Source: Oscillospiraceae bacterium
GTDB lineage: Bacteria; Bacillota; Clostridia; Oscillospirales; Oscillospiraceae
NCBI GenBank assembly: GCA_017482385.1
Contig: JAFUNI010000016.1
Coordinates: forward strand, 248,001 to 312,000
DNA: 64,000 bases
Direction: 5' to 3'
The notes under the pieces were generated by a model, which was not told the origin of the DNA, made no database searches, and saw only the letters and a program-made list of their open reading frames with translations. The translations under genes and the position numbers were made by a program. Below are positions 50,593-59,695 of this stretch, piece by piece (the first letter of the stretch is position 1; each line of letters starts with the position of its first letter).

Positions 50593-53500
50593 ATGCTGAC
50601 TTTGTTGTTAGGAACGGATTGGATCGCCAACCGTGATAAGGTTCTTGATATGATCGCGCAGGATGTGTCTAATGAAAAGGCCGGCGTGGTTTATATGGTT
50701 CCAGAATTGGTCAGCCACGACACAGAGCGCCGTCTTAGTGGGGTGGCCGGTGATGCGACCAGTCGATTTGCTGAGGTCATTACCTTTACAAGGTTGGCAA
50801 AACGTGTTTCTGATGCTGCCGGTCACGGCGCACCGGAATGTCTGGATAACGGTGGTCGATTAGTGGCTATGGCGTCTGCCACCCGTCAGCTGCACAGCAA
50901 GCTGAAAGCCTATGCTGCAGTGGAAACCAGACCTGATTTTTTGACCGGCCTTTTAGATGCTGTAGATGAGTTTAAGCGTTGTTGCATTTCTCCGGCTGAT
51001 TTGTTGGCTGCCAGCAAATCAGCCGAGGGTAGTTTTGCGCAGAAATTAGAAGAATTGTCCTTGATTTTGGAAGCATATGATACGATTTGCGCACAGGGAA
51101 AGCGGGATCCCCGGGATCAAATGACTTGGCTGCTGGAGCAGTTAGAGGACAGCAATTTTGCGCAGGAGCATAGCTTTTACATAGAGGGTTTTCCTGATTT
51201 TACTCGCCAGCATACAGCTATTTTGGCGCATTTGATTTTGAATAGTGCATCTGTTGTTGTGAGCCTGAATTGCGATTGTGTAGATTCACAAAACCCGGCG
51301 TTTGAGAAGGCAGGCGCGACAGCGGGTGAACTTCTGCGGGTCGCAAAGGCAGCTGGTGTTCAAACACAGGTATTGAAAGTAGAGCCGGGAAATAAAGGAA
51401 TTCAAGGTATTCTTTCTGCGCTGTATCAAGGAAAAATCCTGAATCATTCTGACGCGTTGCAGGTCTACTCTACGGATTCTGTGTATCGAGAATGCCACGT
51501 TGCTGCTGAAAAAATTGTGGAGGTGGTACGCAGTGGCTGCAGATATCGGGATGTCAGCATTGTTTGCCCAGATATGGCGGCTTATGCTAATATCTTGAAA
51601 ATGATTCTTGAGCGATATCATATTCCGGTCTATTTGTCTGGCACAGAGGATATTTTGAGCAAACCCGTAATGACTACAGTGCTTTCTGCCATTGATGCCG
51701 CGGTGCAAGGTTTTGAACAGGCAGATGTACTGCGTTACTTGAAGTCACCGCTTTCGCCGCTTTCTGTAGTGCAATGCGATAAAGTAGAAAATTATGCTTT
51801 GCTCTGGAAAATAACCGGTAATCAGTGGGGGAAAGAATGGACAAACCATCCAGAAGGCCTGTGCAGCTACTGGAGTTTGGAAGATAAAGCAAGGCTTTCA
51901 GAGCTGAATCAATTACGGCAGACCGCACTTACACCGCTGATGACACTGGGTAAAGCTCTGAAGAACGCGGATAGCCTGCAACAGCTTGTGGATGGGCTAT
52001 ACACATTCTTGTGTGATATTAATCTGGACGCCAGACTTAAGGGGATGGCAACGCAATTGGAGGCCTCCGGCGACTTGCGAAACAGCCAAATACTCTCACA
52101 GCTATGGGAGATTTTGCTGACAGCCTTGGAGCAACTTTCTGCTATGCTTGGACATACCTACTGGGATGCCCAAACCTTTACACGGTTACTGAGGTTGCTG
52201 CTGAGCCAGTACGATGTGGGTACGATCCCTGCAGTGCTGGATGCTGTAACTGTTGGTCCTGTCAGCGCAATGCGTTGTCACCAAACCAAGTATTTGTTGG
52301 TTTTGGGTGCAAATGAGGGATTTTTTCCAACTTATGGCGGTACGGTAGGTGTTCTGTCCGACCGGGAGAGGACACAGTTGCGCACGATGGGTGTGCCTTT
52401 GACCGGCGGCGCAATGGAGGGTTTGCAAGCGGAGTTTGCGGAGATTTACGGTGTGCTTTCTAGCGCAACAGACACGGTTTATGTTTCCTGTTCTGCGCAG
52501 CCTTCTTATTTATTCCGTCGACTTTGTGAAATGGCCGGCGGTGAAACTGAGGTATCTCCAATCGGTATTTCAACTACTGAAGCTATGGAAGTTGGCGCAT
52601 TTTTGGCTCGGTTGAATGATAAATCATCAGCGCAAACACTGGACTTATTAGAGGAATATCGGACTCTCAAGAAACAAAATAACCATGATTTAGGCCAGCT
52701 CTCGTCTAAGGCGGTTACTATGCTTTACGGCAACACACTGAATCTGTCTGCATCACAGGTGGACAAGCTTGCAGATTGCCGTTTGGCGTATTTCTTAAAA
52801 TACGGACTAAAGCTGAAAGAACGCAAGCCGGCAACAGTTGACCCTGCGGAATTTGGTACTTATGTTCATGCTGTTCTGGAAGATACAGGACGAAAAATTA
52901 TGGAGCAGGGAGGGTTCCACAAGGTTTCTTTGGAACAGACTCTCGAGATTGCTAACGAATTTTCTTTGCAGTATATTTCAGAGCATTTCGGTCAAATTGA
53001 CTCTCAACGGCTGAGCTATCTGTTCCGCAGAAATGCTCAGGAACTGGAAATGATAGTTACTGAATTGTGGCAAGAACTGCACGAATCTGATTTTGTGCCC
53101 ATAGCTTTTGAGTTGGGATTTGGACCGGAAAAGGAAATGGATGCGATCTATGTTACAGGCAGTGCAATGTCTGCCCGGTTGCGTGGATTTGTGGACAGAG
53201 TGGATGCCTGGGAGCGGCATGGCCGTACCTATTACCGTGTTGTAGACTACAAGACCGGTAAAAAAGATTTTGATTACTGTGACATTTATAACGGGTTGGG
53301 CTTGCAGATGCTGCTGTATCTGTTTGCGTTAGAAGATAATGGAGCTGTTTTGCTGGGGGAGAGACCGGTGGCTGCAGGCGTGCAGTATTTCCCGGCAAGA
53401 GCGCCCATCGTCGCTTTGGACGGCAGGGCGGACATTGCGGAGGCTGAAAAAGAACGGCAGAAACTTTGGCAGAGAAAGGGCTTGCTGCTCAGTGACGAAT

Positions 53501-53838
53501 CCGTTCTTGATGCAATGGAGCACAGTGAAAAGCCGTTGCGCCTATCCTATACCCGAAAAAAGGACGGCACAATGTCCGGTGATATAGCAAATTCTGAACA
53601 ATTTAAGTTGCTGAAAGCCTATGTTTTTGCGCTCCTGGGGAAAATGGTTGACGATATCGCTTCCGGCTGTGTCGAGCCCAATCCTTATACCCGCGGGGGG
53701 CGGCATAATGCCTGTGCATTCTGCCCTTATGGTGCCGTATGCCACGAAGCAACTGTGGAGGGAAGACGGGATTACGCAGCAATCACCTCCCAAAAATTCT
53801 GGGAAGATATCGAAAAGGAGATGAGCAGTCGTGGCTGA
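50593..53838 (+). CDS. addB: ATP-dependent helicase/nuclease subunit B
   Basis: 1081 residues. The C-terminal nuclease has the AddB iron-sulphur cysteines: Cys729 (LADCRLAYFLKYG) and Cys1041-x2-Cys1044-x5-Cys1050, plus DRVDAW and VVDYKTGKK of the PD-(D/E)xK site. The N-terminal helicase-like part begins LLLGTDWIANRDKVLD; B. subtilis AddB has a Walker A there (GRSGSGKT-like) but this protein does not, so its ATPase is probably lost. With AddA it resects double-strand breaks to Chi. AGGAGG precedes ATG 50593. The stop overlaps addA. Confidence 0.92.
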   Translation: MLTLLLGTDWIANRDKVLDMIAQDVSNEKAGVVYMVPELVSHDTERRLSGVAGDATSRFAEVITFTRLAKRVSDAAGHGAPECLDNGGRLVAMASATRQLHSKLKAYAAVETRPDFLTGLLDAVDEFKRCCISPADLLAASKSAEGSFAQKLEELSLILEAYDTICAQGKRDPRDQMTWLLEQLEDSNFAQEHSFYIEGFPDFTRQHTAILAHLILNSASVVVSLNCDCVDSQNPAFEKAGATAGELLRVAKAAGVQTQVLKVEPGNKGIQGILSALYQGKILNHSDALQVYSTDSVYRECHVAAEKIVEVVRSGCRYRDVSIVCPDMAAYANILKMILERYHIPVYLSGTEDILSKPVMTTVLSAIDAAVQGFEQADVLRYLKSPLSPLSVVQCDKVENYALLWKITGNQWGKEWTNHPEGLCSYWSLEDKARLSELNQLRQTALTPLMTLGKALKNADSLQQLVDGLYTFLCDINLDARLKGMATQLEASGDLRNSQILSQLWEILLTALEQLSAMLGHTYWDAQTFTRLLRLLLSQYDVGTIPAVLDAVTVGPVSAMRCHQTKYLLVLGANEGFFPTYGGTVGVLSDRERTQLRTMGVPLTGGAMEGLQAEFAEIYGVLSSATDTVYVSCSAQPSYLFRRLCEMAGGETEVSPIGISTTEAMEVGAFLARLNDKSSAQTLDLLEEYRTLKKQNNHDLGQLSSKAVTMLYGNTLNLSASQVDKLADCRLAYFLKYGLKLKERKPATVDPAEFGTYVHAVLEDTGRKIMEQGGFHKVSLEQTLEIANEFSLQYISEHFGQIDSQRLSYLFRRNAQELEMIVTELWQELHESDFVPIAFELGFGPEKEMDAIYVTGSAMSARLRGFVDRVDAWERHGRTYYRVVDYKTGKKDFDYCDIYNGLGLQMLLYLFALEDNGAVLLGERPVAAGVQYFPARAPIVALDGRADIAEAEKERQKLWQRKGLLLSDESVLDAMEHSEKPLRLSYTRKKDGTMSGDIANSEQFKLLKAYVFALLGKMVDDIASGCVEPNPYTRGGRHNACAFCPYGAVCHEATVEGRRDYAAITSQKFWEDIEKEMSSRG

Positions 53839-56800
53839 AAAGTTAACACCGCAACAGCGCCAAGCGGTTGAAAACCAGGGAGGAAAGCTGCTCGTTTCCG
53901 CAGCTGCGGGTTCTGGTAAGACTAAGGTGTTGGTAGAACGTTTGATGCGTTATATACAAAATATTAACGATCCTGCAAATATCGATGACTTTTTGATTAT
54001 TACATACACGAAAGCGGCTGCTGCGGAGCTGCGTGGCAAAATTGCGGCAAAGCTGTCGGAATTGATTGCTGCCGATCCTACAAACCGTCATCTGCAACAG
54101 CAGATGCAGCGATTGTATCTGGCCAAAATATCCACTGTGCACGGTTTCTGCACTGATGTGTTACGGCAGTACACCTACAGGCTGGACATTGCAAGCGACT
54201 TCCGCGTAGCAGATGAGACTGAATGCATAGAACTTCAGTTGAAAGCTTTGGAGCAGACACTGGAGAACGCCTATGAGAATGCTGAAAATGATGCAGATTT
54301 TTGCGCATTGATCGATTCTCAAGGGCTTGGCAGGGACGATAAGTTGATTCCACAGATAATTCTGAAGGTTTATTCCAGCGCAAAATGCCATCCTAATCCA
54401 CAGGAATGGCTAGGCTGGTGTGTTGATAATGGAATCTTTGATATTACTGGCGCAGAGCAAACACCCTGGGGTGCTTACTTGATTGCGGATTTGAAGTCCT
54501 ATTTGACTTTGCAAATCCGCGCAATGGAACGTTGTGCCACTGCAGCCGGATCTGCCGACGGAATGGAAAAACCCGCTGCACTCCTATCTGCAACAGCAGA
54601 TCAACTGCGGCAGCTGTATAATTGCAAAACTTGGGATGATATCCTTGCGCATAAAGAAATCCAATACGGCACATTGACATTTTCCAAGAAGTGCACAGAC
54701 AAGCAGCTGATCGATCAGATTAAAGCTGTTCGCAGTGCATGCAAGGAGGGGCTCAATAAGCGCCTGCGAAACTTTGTTGACAACAGTGAGCAGGTGCTAT
54801 CCGATATTTCTCGTTCCCTTGATGCTGCCAGGGGACTTGTGGGACTCGTTCAGGCTTTTGAACGGTGCTATTCGCGTCTAAAGAAGAACCGCGGCATTGT
54901 GGATTTTAGTGATTTGGAACATTATATGCTGGATCTGCTCCTGGGAAAGCAACGTTGTGCTGCTACCGCGATTGCAACCGAATTAGGAGCGCAATTCCGG
55001 GAAATTATGGTGGATGAATATCAGGATTCCAATGAGATCCAGGATGCTATTTTTGCAGCTCTGACTGCCGAAAAACAGAATTGTTTTATGGTAGGTGATG
55101 TGAAGCAGTCCATCTATCAGTTTCGTCTTGCTGATCCCGGCATTTTTATTGAGAAGTACAATACCTTTAAAGCCGCGGATGCCGCAATACAGGGCGAGGG
55201 AAGACGGGTTTTGCTCAATCACAATTTCAGATCTTCCGCTGGTGTGATTGAAGCGGTCAACGATGTATTTAGCCACTGTATGTGTCAAAATGTTGGTGGT
55301 CTTGATTACACAGAGACAGAAATCCTTCGGGAAGGTATTCCGCACGTACCGTTGAATGAGCCGGAGGTTTCTCTATATGGTATTGAAGTTGAAAATGATA
55401 CCTACGCAGAGGAAGCTTCATTCGTTGCAGACAAAATCTGTCAGCTACTGGATGGCTCTCATTATATTCGTGGCGGTGAAACGCTAAAACCTATTACAGC
55501 AGACGATATTGTTATTCTGCTTCGTAGTCCCGGTTCTGTTGGCGGTGAATTTCGGTTAGCACTGCAATCACGCGGTGTTCGCTGTGTTACCGGCGATCAG
55601 GGAGATATTTTGCAGACAGAGGAAATTACCGCCATTCGTTCAATTTTGGAGATTATTGACAATCCCCTACAGGATATTCCGCTGACAGCTGTATTAACAA
55701 GTCCTGTATTTGGCTATACAGCTGAGGATTTGGCAATTTTGCGTAGTACAAACCGAAATACTGACATCTACACACTGTTAGTATCTACAGATGACGAAAA
55801 GAGCAGAAAGTTTATTAATACCCTTGCATATCTGCGACAAATAGCCAAAATATCCAGTGTGACAGAGCTAATTTCTGCAGTTTATTCGCAAACCAACCTG
55901 CTGAGTATTTATTCTGCAATGCCGGATGGTGCAGAGAAATTGGACAACTTGCAGGCCTTCTTCCAAATTGCATCCGACTATGAAAATACAGGTCCAAAGG
56001 AACTCAGCCGCTTCTTAACGTATTTAACCGCTTTGGAAGAACGAGGTCTTGCGGGAAATGCACAGCAGACATCCGGCGGCGTGACGATTATGAGTATTCA
56101 TAAATCCAAGGGATTGGAGTTTCCTGTTGTGTTCCTGTGCGGCCTTTCCAGGGGATTTAATCAGGAAAGCTCTCGCGGGCAGGTTCTTTGCGATAAGGAT
56201 CTGGGGTTGGGCCTTGGGTGCGTGGATACAAAGCTCCGTGTTCGGTATCCCACACTTGCGAAACAAGCAATCAGCGTGAAAATCCAGCGGGAAGGTGTTT
56301 CTGAGGAGCTTCGCGTGCTATATGTGGCGATGACCCGTGCGAGAGACCGGCTGATCATGACCTATGCGGACAAGAAATTAGAAGATAAGCTTCAGAACTT
56401 ATCTATGCGCTTGGATATGACGGACAGAGAACTTTTATCAGTTGAGGCAGACTGTCCCGGTGATTGGGTACTGCAAACAGCTCTTACCAGGGTGGAAGCC
56501 GGTGGCTTTTTTGCTCTTGGCGGTCACCCGGATTGCGCCGGAGTGCGGGAAAAAACCTGGGAAATTGCGGTGGTTCGTGCTGAAGCAACACAAAGTCGAT
56601 CTGTATTGAAAGAGCCTGAACAGCAGATTCAGTCGGATGTCGTTGAAAGGTTGTCTTCGAATCTTAAATTCAAATACGACCATATTGGCGCAACAAAGAT
56701 ACCTTCCAAGCTGACGGCAACACAGTTGAAAGGTCGTGCTTTGGATAAAGAGATTGCGGATGGATCAAGTGAAATTGCGCTGACGCTATTCCGTAAGCCT

Positions 56801-57328
56801 GGTTCTGCTGGCGCAAAAGACGGGAAAGCCCACGGCACTGCGACCCATGCAGTTTTACAATATCTTTCCTTTGATAGGTGCAATGATATAGAGGAAATCC
56901 AAGAAGAGCTGGATAGGTTGGTTCGTGAACAGAGGATTACCCGGGAGCAGGCAGATATGCTGGATTGCAGCAAGATCGCGGCCTTGTTTGCATCTCCTAT
57001 TGGAAGAAAACTACAGCAATCGCAAAATGTTCTAAGGGAATATAAGTTTTCTGTTTTGGAAGATGCTGCAAAGTTTTATCCGGATGCTAAAGGGGAGCAA
57101 ATTCTGTTCCAGGGCGTTGTTGACTGCGCAATTATGGACGATGATGGCATTACAGTTTTGGATTTTAAGACCGACTATGTAACTGAGGAAACATTGGAGA
57201 TGGTTATGCAAAAGTATCGATCCCAGGTGGTTTCCTATGCTGATGCATTGTCTCGAATTTACAAGATACCCGTGAAATCTGCGATGCTGTATTTCTTTGC
57301 TTTGGATAGATTCGTGGATGTAATCTAA
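53831..57328 (+). CDS. addA: ATP-dependent helicase/nuclease subunit A
   Basis: 1165 residues starting with GTG 53831, overlapping addB by 8 bases. UvrD-type helicase motifs in order: Walker A AAAGSGKTKVLVER, TYTKAAAAELRGKI (Ia), MVDEYQDSNEIQD (II), GDVKQSIYQFR (III), NHNFRSS (IV), MSIHKSKGLEFPVVF (V) and YVAMTRARDRL (VI). The C-terminal nuclease has GVVDCAIMDDDGITVLDFKTD. It supplies the 3'-5' motor and one nuclease of the recombination initiation complex. Confidence 0.95.
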   Translation: MAEKLTPQQRQAVENQGGKLLVSAAAGSGKTKVLVERLMRYIQNINDPANIDDFLIITYTKAAAAELRGKIAAKLSELIAADPTNRHLQQQMQRLYLAKISTVHGFCTDVLRQYTYRLDIASDFRVADETECIELQLKALEQTLENAYENAENDADFCALIDSQGLGRDDKLIPQIILKVYSSAKCHPNPQEWLGWCVDNGIFDITGAEQTPWGAYLIADLKSYLTLQIRAMERCATAAGSADGMEKPAALLSATADQLRQLYNCKTWDDILAHKEIQYGTLTFSKKCTDKQLIDQIKAVRSACKEGLNKRLRNFVDNSEQVLSDISRSLDAARGLVGLVQAFERCYSRLKKNRGIVDFSDLEHYMLDLLLGKQRCAATAIATELGAQFREIMVDEYQDSNEIQDAIFAALTAEKQNCFMVGDVKQSIYQFRLADPGIFIEKYNTFKAADAAIQGEGRRVLLNHNFRSSAGVIEAVNDVFSHCMCQNVGGLDYTETEILREGIPHVPLNEPEVSLYGIEVENDTYAEEASFVADKICQLLDGSHYIRGGETLKPITADDIVILLRSPGSVGGEFRLALQSRGVRCVTGDQGDILQTEEITAIRSILEIIDNPLQDIPLTAVLTSPVFGYTAEDLAILRSTNRNTDIYTLLVSTDDEKSRKFINTLAYLRQIAKISSVTELISAVYSQTNLLSIYSAMPDGAEKLDNLQAFFQIASDYENTGPKELSRFLTYLTALEERGLAGNAQQTSGGVTIMSIHKSKGLEFPVVFLCGLSRGFNQESSRGQVLCDKDLGLGLGCVDTKLRVRYPTLAKQAISVKIQREGVSEELRVLYVAMTRARDRLIMTYADKKLEDKLQNLSMRLDMTDRELLSVEADCPGDWVLQTALTRVEAGGFFALGGHPDCAGVREKTWEIAVVRAEATQSRSVLKEPEQQIQSDVVERLSSNLKFKYDHIGATKIPSKLTATQLKGRALDKEIADGSSEIALTLFRKPGSAGAKDGKAHGTATHAVLQYLSFDRCNDIEEIQEELDRLVREQRITREQADMLDCSKIAALFASPIGRKLQQSQNVLREYKFSVLEDAAKFYPDAKGEQILFQGVVDCAIMDDDGITVLDFKTDYVTEETLEMVMQKYRSQVVSYADALSRIYKIPVKSAMLYFFALDRFVDVI

Positions 57329-57336
57329 TTATTACC

Positions 57337-57362
57337 GCCGAAGGGGATTCCCTTCGGCGGTT
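57337..57362 (+). terminator. Bidirectional terminator between addA and the spoVA unit
   Basis: CCGCCGAAGGG, short loop, CCCTTCGGCGG, followed by TTTGCCTTT on the plus strand; on the minus strand it follows the Asn/Gln-rich gene. Confidence 0.75.
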
Positions 57363-57367
57363 TGCCT

Positions 57368-57484
57368 TTAGCGGCTGTTTCTGTTCTGGTTGTTCTGATT
57401 CTGGTTGTTGTTCTGATTCTGATTGTTGTTCTGGTTGTTCTGATTCTTGTTCTGGTTATTCTGATTCTTGTTCTGGTTATTCAT
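57368..57484 (-). CDS. Asn/Gln-only low-complexity small protein, 38 residues
   Basis: ATG 57484 has GGAGG (57497-57493) exactly 8 bases upstream. The protein is 22 Asn and 10 Gln of 38 residues, with Lys at 6 and 13 and a basic end RNSR; it begins MNNQNKNQNNQNKNQ. Codons AAC/AAT/CAG vary, so it is not one pure nucleotide repeat. It is the last gene after spoVAD and spoVAE, 55 bases downstream of spoVAE, with the terminator just beyond its stop. It may be a forespore protein comparable in composition to gamma-type SASPs (inference). No name known to me. Confidence 0.82.
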   Translation of the reverse strand: MNNQNKNQNNQNKNQNNQNNNQNQNNNQNQNNQNRNSR

Positions 57485-57539
57485 CCTAATTTCCTCCGTT
57501 TGTATCATTGGGTTACCCCAGGATAGTATACCCATTCGT

Positions 57540-57896
57540 TCAGGATTTATCCTTGGCCTTAAAAATTAAGCTTACCAATAATCCCGCAACGACTGCGGCG
57601 GTAATACCACCGGCAGTTGCTTTTAGTCCACCGGTGAAAATACCGATAACACCATTGCTGGAAACAGCTTCCTTTACACCTTTGGCAAGTGTATAACCAA
57701 ATCCGGTTAGAGGAACAGTCGCACCAGCGCCGGCAAAATCAGCTAAGGGTTTGTATAATCCAATACCGCCTAAAATTACGCCGGCTACTACATAACTTAC
57801 TAAGATTCTGGCCGGTGTCAGTTTTGTCTTGTCAATAAGAATTTGACCAATGACACAGAGAATGCCACCAACTATAAATGCCTTTAAATAATCCAT
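57540..57896 (-). CDS. spoVAE: Stage V sporulation protein AE
   Basis: 118 residues from ATG 57896 (GGAGG upstream, two bases after the spoVAD stop). Three to four membrane helices; signatures AFIVGGILCVIGQILIDKTKLTPARILV and GFGYTLAKGVKEAV are typical of SpoVAEb. Part of the inner-spore-membrane channel that moves dipicolinic acid into the forespore and out at germination. The frame extends upstream through spoVAD but without a start signal. Confidence 0.94.
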   Translation of the reverse strand: MDYLKAFIVGGILCVIGQILIDKTKLTPARILVSYVVAGVILGGIGLYKPLADFAGAGATVPLTGFGYTLAKGVKEAVSSNGVIGIFTGGLKATAGGITAAVVAGLLVSLIFKAKDKS

Positions 57897-57898
57897 GC

Positions 57899-58912
57899 CT
57901 AACCTCCGCAAATAGAAACTGCATGACATACCCCCGGAATAGGCAGCCCTTGTTGTGTGGAGACCGGGGAAAGCAGAGCGCCTGTGCCGCAGAAAAGTAT
58001 CTTTTTCAGTTTTCCGCTGTTTAGTTGGTCCAGCAAATGTCCGCAAAGGACAATGGCGCTGCATCCGCATCCGGAACCGCCGGAGTGTACATCTTGTTTT
58101 AGTAAATCAAATACCTGCGTTCCGCAGTCCATTAGTTTGCCACCAAGAGAAATACCTTCTTTTTGTGCAATAGTAAGAAGAGCTTCCTTGCCCAGTTGTC
58201 CTAAGTCACCGGTGACAATCAAATCAAAATCTTCTGCAGATGTTTTCATATCTTCAAAATGGGTACGAATTGTTGCCAGGGCTGCAGGTGCCATGGCAGG
58301 ACCCATATTGTTGGCATCTTTGATTCCTAAGTCTGTTACGGTACCAACGGTGCAACCGGTAATTTGAGGGCCCTTTCCACCGGCACAAACAAGAGCTGCT
58401 CCGGAACCGGTGACAGTCCATTGGGCTGTTGGGGGTCTTTGTCCGCCATATCCGAGAGGAAAGCGGTACTGCCGCTCAGAGCTGGCAAAATGGGAGGAGG
58501 TCATCGCGACTACCTTGTCGAAAAAACCGCCTCCAACAGCCATAGAGGCCAGCAGAAGACTCTCTGACATAGTAGAACATGCACCGTATAAACCAATATG
58601 CGGTATGCCTGTATTTCGTAAAGTGAAGGAAGAACCGATGCACTGATTCAGCAGATCTCCGGAAAAGACCAATCCAAAATCCCTTTTGGGTATGCCTGCT
58701 TTTTTGCTTAGCTGCTCCAATGCAATTTGCTGCATCCGTTTTTCTGCCTGTTCCCAGGTTTTTTCACCGAAATAGGAATCCTTTTTTGTGATATCAAAGG
58801 TGCTTGATAAAGGTCCTTCCGATTCTTTTTTTCCGGCGACACTGGCCCAAGTGGTGATGACCGGTGGCTTATCCAAAATAAAGCTGTGTTTCCCGCATTT
58901 TTGATTTCCCAT
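57899..58912 (-). CDS. spoVAD: Stage V sporulation protein AD
   Basis: 337 residues from ATG 58912 (AAGGA upstream). Thiolase-like fold: SSFTLRNTGIPHIGLYGACSTMSESLLLA with the conserved Cys, TSSHFASSERQYRFPLGYGGQRPPTAQWTVTGSGAA, VTGDLGQLG and DVHSGGSGCGCSA. SpoVAD binds dipicolinic acid on the spore inner membrane. The usual upstream partner spoVAC is not here; the next gene upstream is unrelated and ends in a terminator. Confidence 0.95.
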   Translation of the reverse strand: MGNQKCGKHSFILDKPPVITTWASVAGKKESEGPLSSTFDITKKDSYFGEKTWEQAEKRMQQIALEQLSKKAGIPKRDFGLVFSGDLLNQCIGSSFTLRNTGIPHIGLYGACSTMSESLLLASMAVGGGFFDKVVAMTSSHFASSERQYRFPLGYGGQRPPTAQWTVTGSGAALVCAGGKGPQITGCTVGTVTDLGIKDANNMGPAMAPAALATIRTHFEDMKTSAEDFDLIVTGDLGQLGKEALLTIAQKEGISLGGKLMDCGTQVFDLLKQDVHSGGSGCGCSAIVLCGHLLDQLNSGKLKKILFCGTGALLSPVSTQQGLPIPGVCHAVSICGG

Positions 58913-58932
58913 AATAGCACCGTCCTTTTTGC

Positions 58933-58961
58933 TATTATGCTGCAAAATGCTAAGAATATAA
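58933..58961 (-). promoter_or_regulatory. Sigma-G-like promoter of the spoVAD unit
   Basis: On the minus strand TTATA (58961-58957), 17 bp, CATAATA (58939-58933). The -10 fits the sigma-G pattern CATnmTA; the -35 keeps only the ATA of GmATA. spoVA is sigma-G dependent in B. subtilis. Confidence 0.4.
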
Positions 58962-58966
58962 TAAAA

Positions 58967-58998
58967 AACTGTCAACACAGCCTGTGTTGACAGTTTTT
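58967..58998 (-). terminator. Terminator upstream of spoVAD
   Basis: AAACTGTCAACACA, loop of 3, TGTGTTGACAGTTTTTT; closes the minus-strand unit that includes ireB and the 93-residue protein. Confidence 0.85.
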
Positions 58999-59005
58999 TA
59001 TAAAT

Positions 59006-59287
59006 TTATTTACCGGCCAAGGCTCGCTCCAGCCAAACAGCACCCACATCCAGGGCGGTGTAGAAACCGGGCTTTTCGCTCTTTTTCACAACCCGGTCAC
59101 GGCTCTTTGCAGTAGGATCGGTGAGTTGAAGCTGAACGGAAACGCGGGTGGCGATATCCACATCGTTGACTTTCTTGGTTTCCAAAATCTGCAACATAAC
59201 AATGTGGCTGTCAGCCATAGAACCGTAGTAAACAAAATTTTCTTTACGCATCAAAGGATGCCCTTTATACATCAATCCTTCGGACAT
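59006..59287 (-). CDS. Conserved protein of unknown function, 93 residues
   Basis: AAGGAGG lies 5 bases before ATG 59287. The sequence (KGHPLMRKENFVYYGSMADSHIVMLQIL, then DIATRVSVQLQLTDP and GFYTALDVGAVWLERALAG) looks like a small alpha/beta fold with no signal peptide, membrane helix or recognisable catalytic motif. I do not recognise a family. It sits between ireB (63 bases upstream, with a hairpin between) and the spoVA terminator. Confidence 0.75.
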   Translation of the reverse strand: MSEGLMYKGHPLMRKENFVYYGSMADSHIVMLQILETKKVNDVDIATRVSVQLQLTDPTAKSRDRVVKKSEKPGFYTALDVGAVWLERALAGK

Positions 59288-59312
59288 AATGACCTCCTTA
59301 AAAAATGGAAAT

Positions 59313-59344
59313 CGGGAGGCCTTTGCGGCGGCAAAAGCCTCCCG
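59313..59344 (-). terminator. Hairpin between ireB and the 93-residue protein gene
   Basis: CGGGAGGC (59313-59320) and GCCTCCCG (59337-59344), with CTTTGC/GGCAAAAG extending the stem. On the minus strand it is followed by ATTTCCATTTTTT, so it may only attenuate. Confidence 0.55.
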
Positions 59345-59350
59345 TCTGAA

Positions 59351-59608
59351 TTAGGTGTTCTCAAACAGATAGCAGCGAACCAGTTCCTGAAGAAGTTCGT
59401 CACGGTCAATCTTACAAATATTGCTGCGAGCATTATTGTAATTGGTGATATAGGTGGGATCTTCAGTAAGCAGATAGCCAACGATCTGATTGATGGGATT
59501 GTAGCCCTTTTCGTTCAGAGCATCAAAGACGCCACGGAGGATAGTATGCATATCTTCCTTTTCGTCGCCGGGAACTCTAAACTTAATGGTACATTGCTTA
59601 TTATCCAT
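59351..59608 (-). CDS. ireB: IreB family regulatory phosphoprotein (UPF0297)
   Basis: 85 residues. The UPF0297 core is clear: LNEKGYNPINQIVGYLLTEDPTYITNYNNAR and DRDELLQELVRCYL. In Enterococcus IreB is phosphorylated on N-terminal Thr residues by the PASTA kinase IreK and restrains cephalosporin resistance; here Thr7 (KQCTIKF) is in a matching place. No kinase or the usual alaS/yrrK neighbours are in the window; it follows pheT. AAGGAGG precedes ATG 59608 by 10 bases. Confidence 0.92.
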   Translation of the reverse strand: MDNKQCTIKFRVPGDEKEDMHTILRGVFDALNEKGYNPINQIVGYLLTEDPTYITNYNNARSNICKIDRDELLQELVRCYLFENT

Positions 59609-59695
59609 TGCGTCATAGCCTCCTTCCGAATGGTGCAGATATTATAACCCAAAAAAACGCCGGTGTAAAGGGTTTCCAGTAAAAATATTGAAAAA

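Noticed and set aside
57370-57481. The TTCTGGTTGTTCTGATT-like repeats as a VNTR or non-coding simple repeat
   Set aside because: The minus strand gives an uninterrupted ORF with a perfect ribosome site and in-frame stop, and the repeat units vary at third codon positions; a coding gene explains it better.
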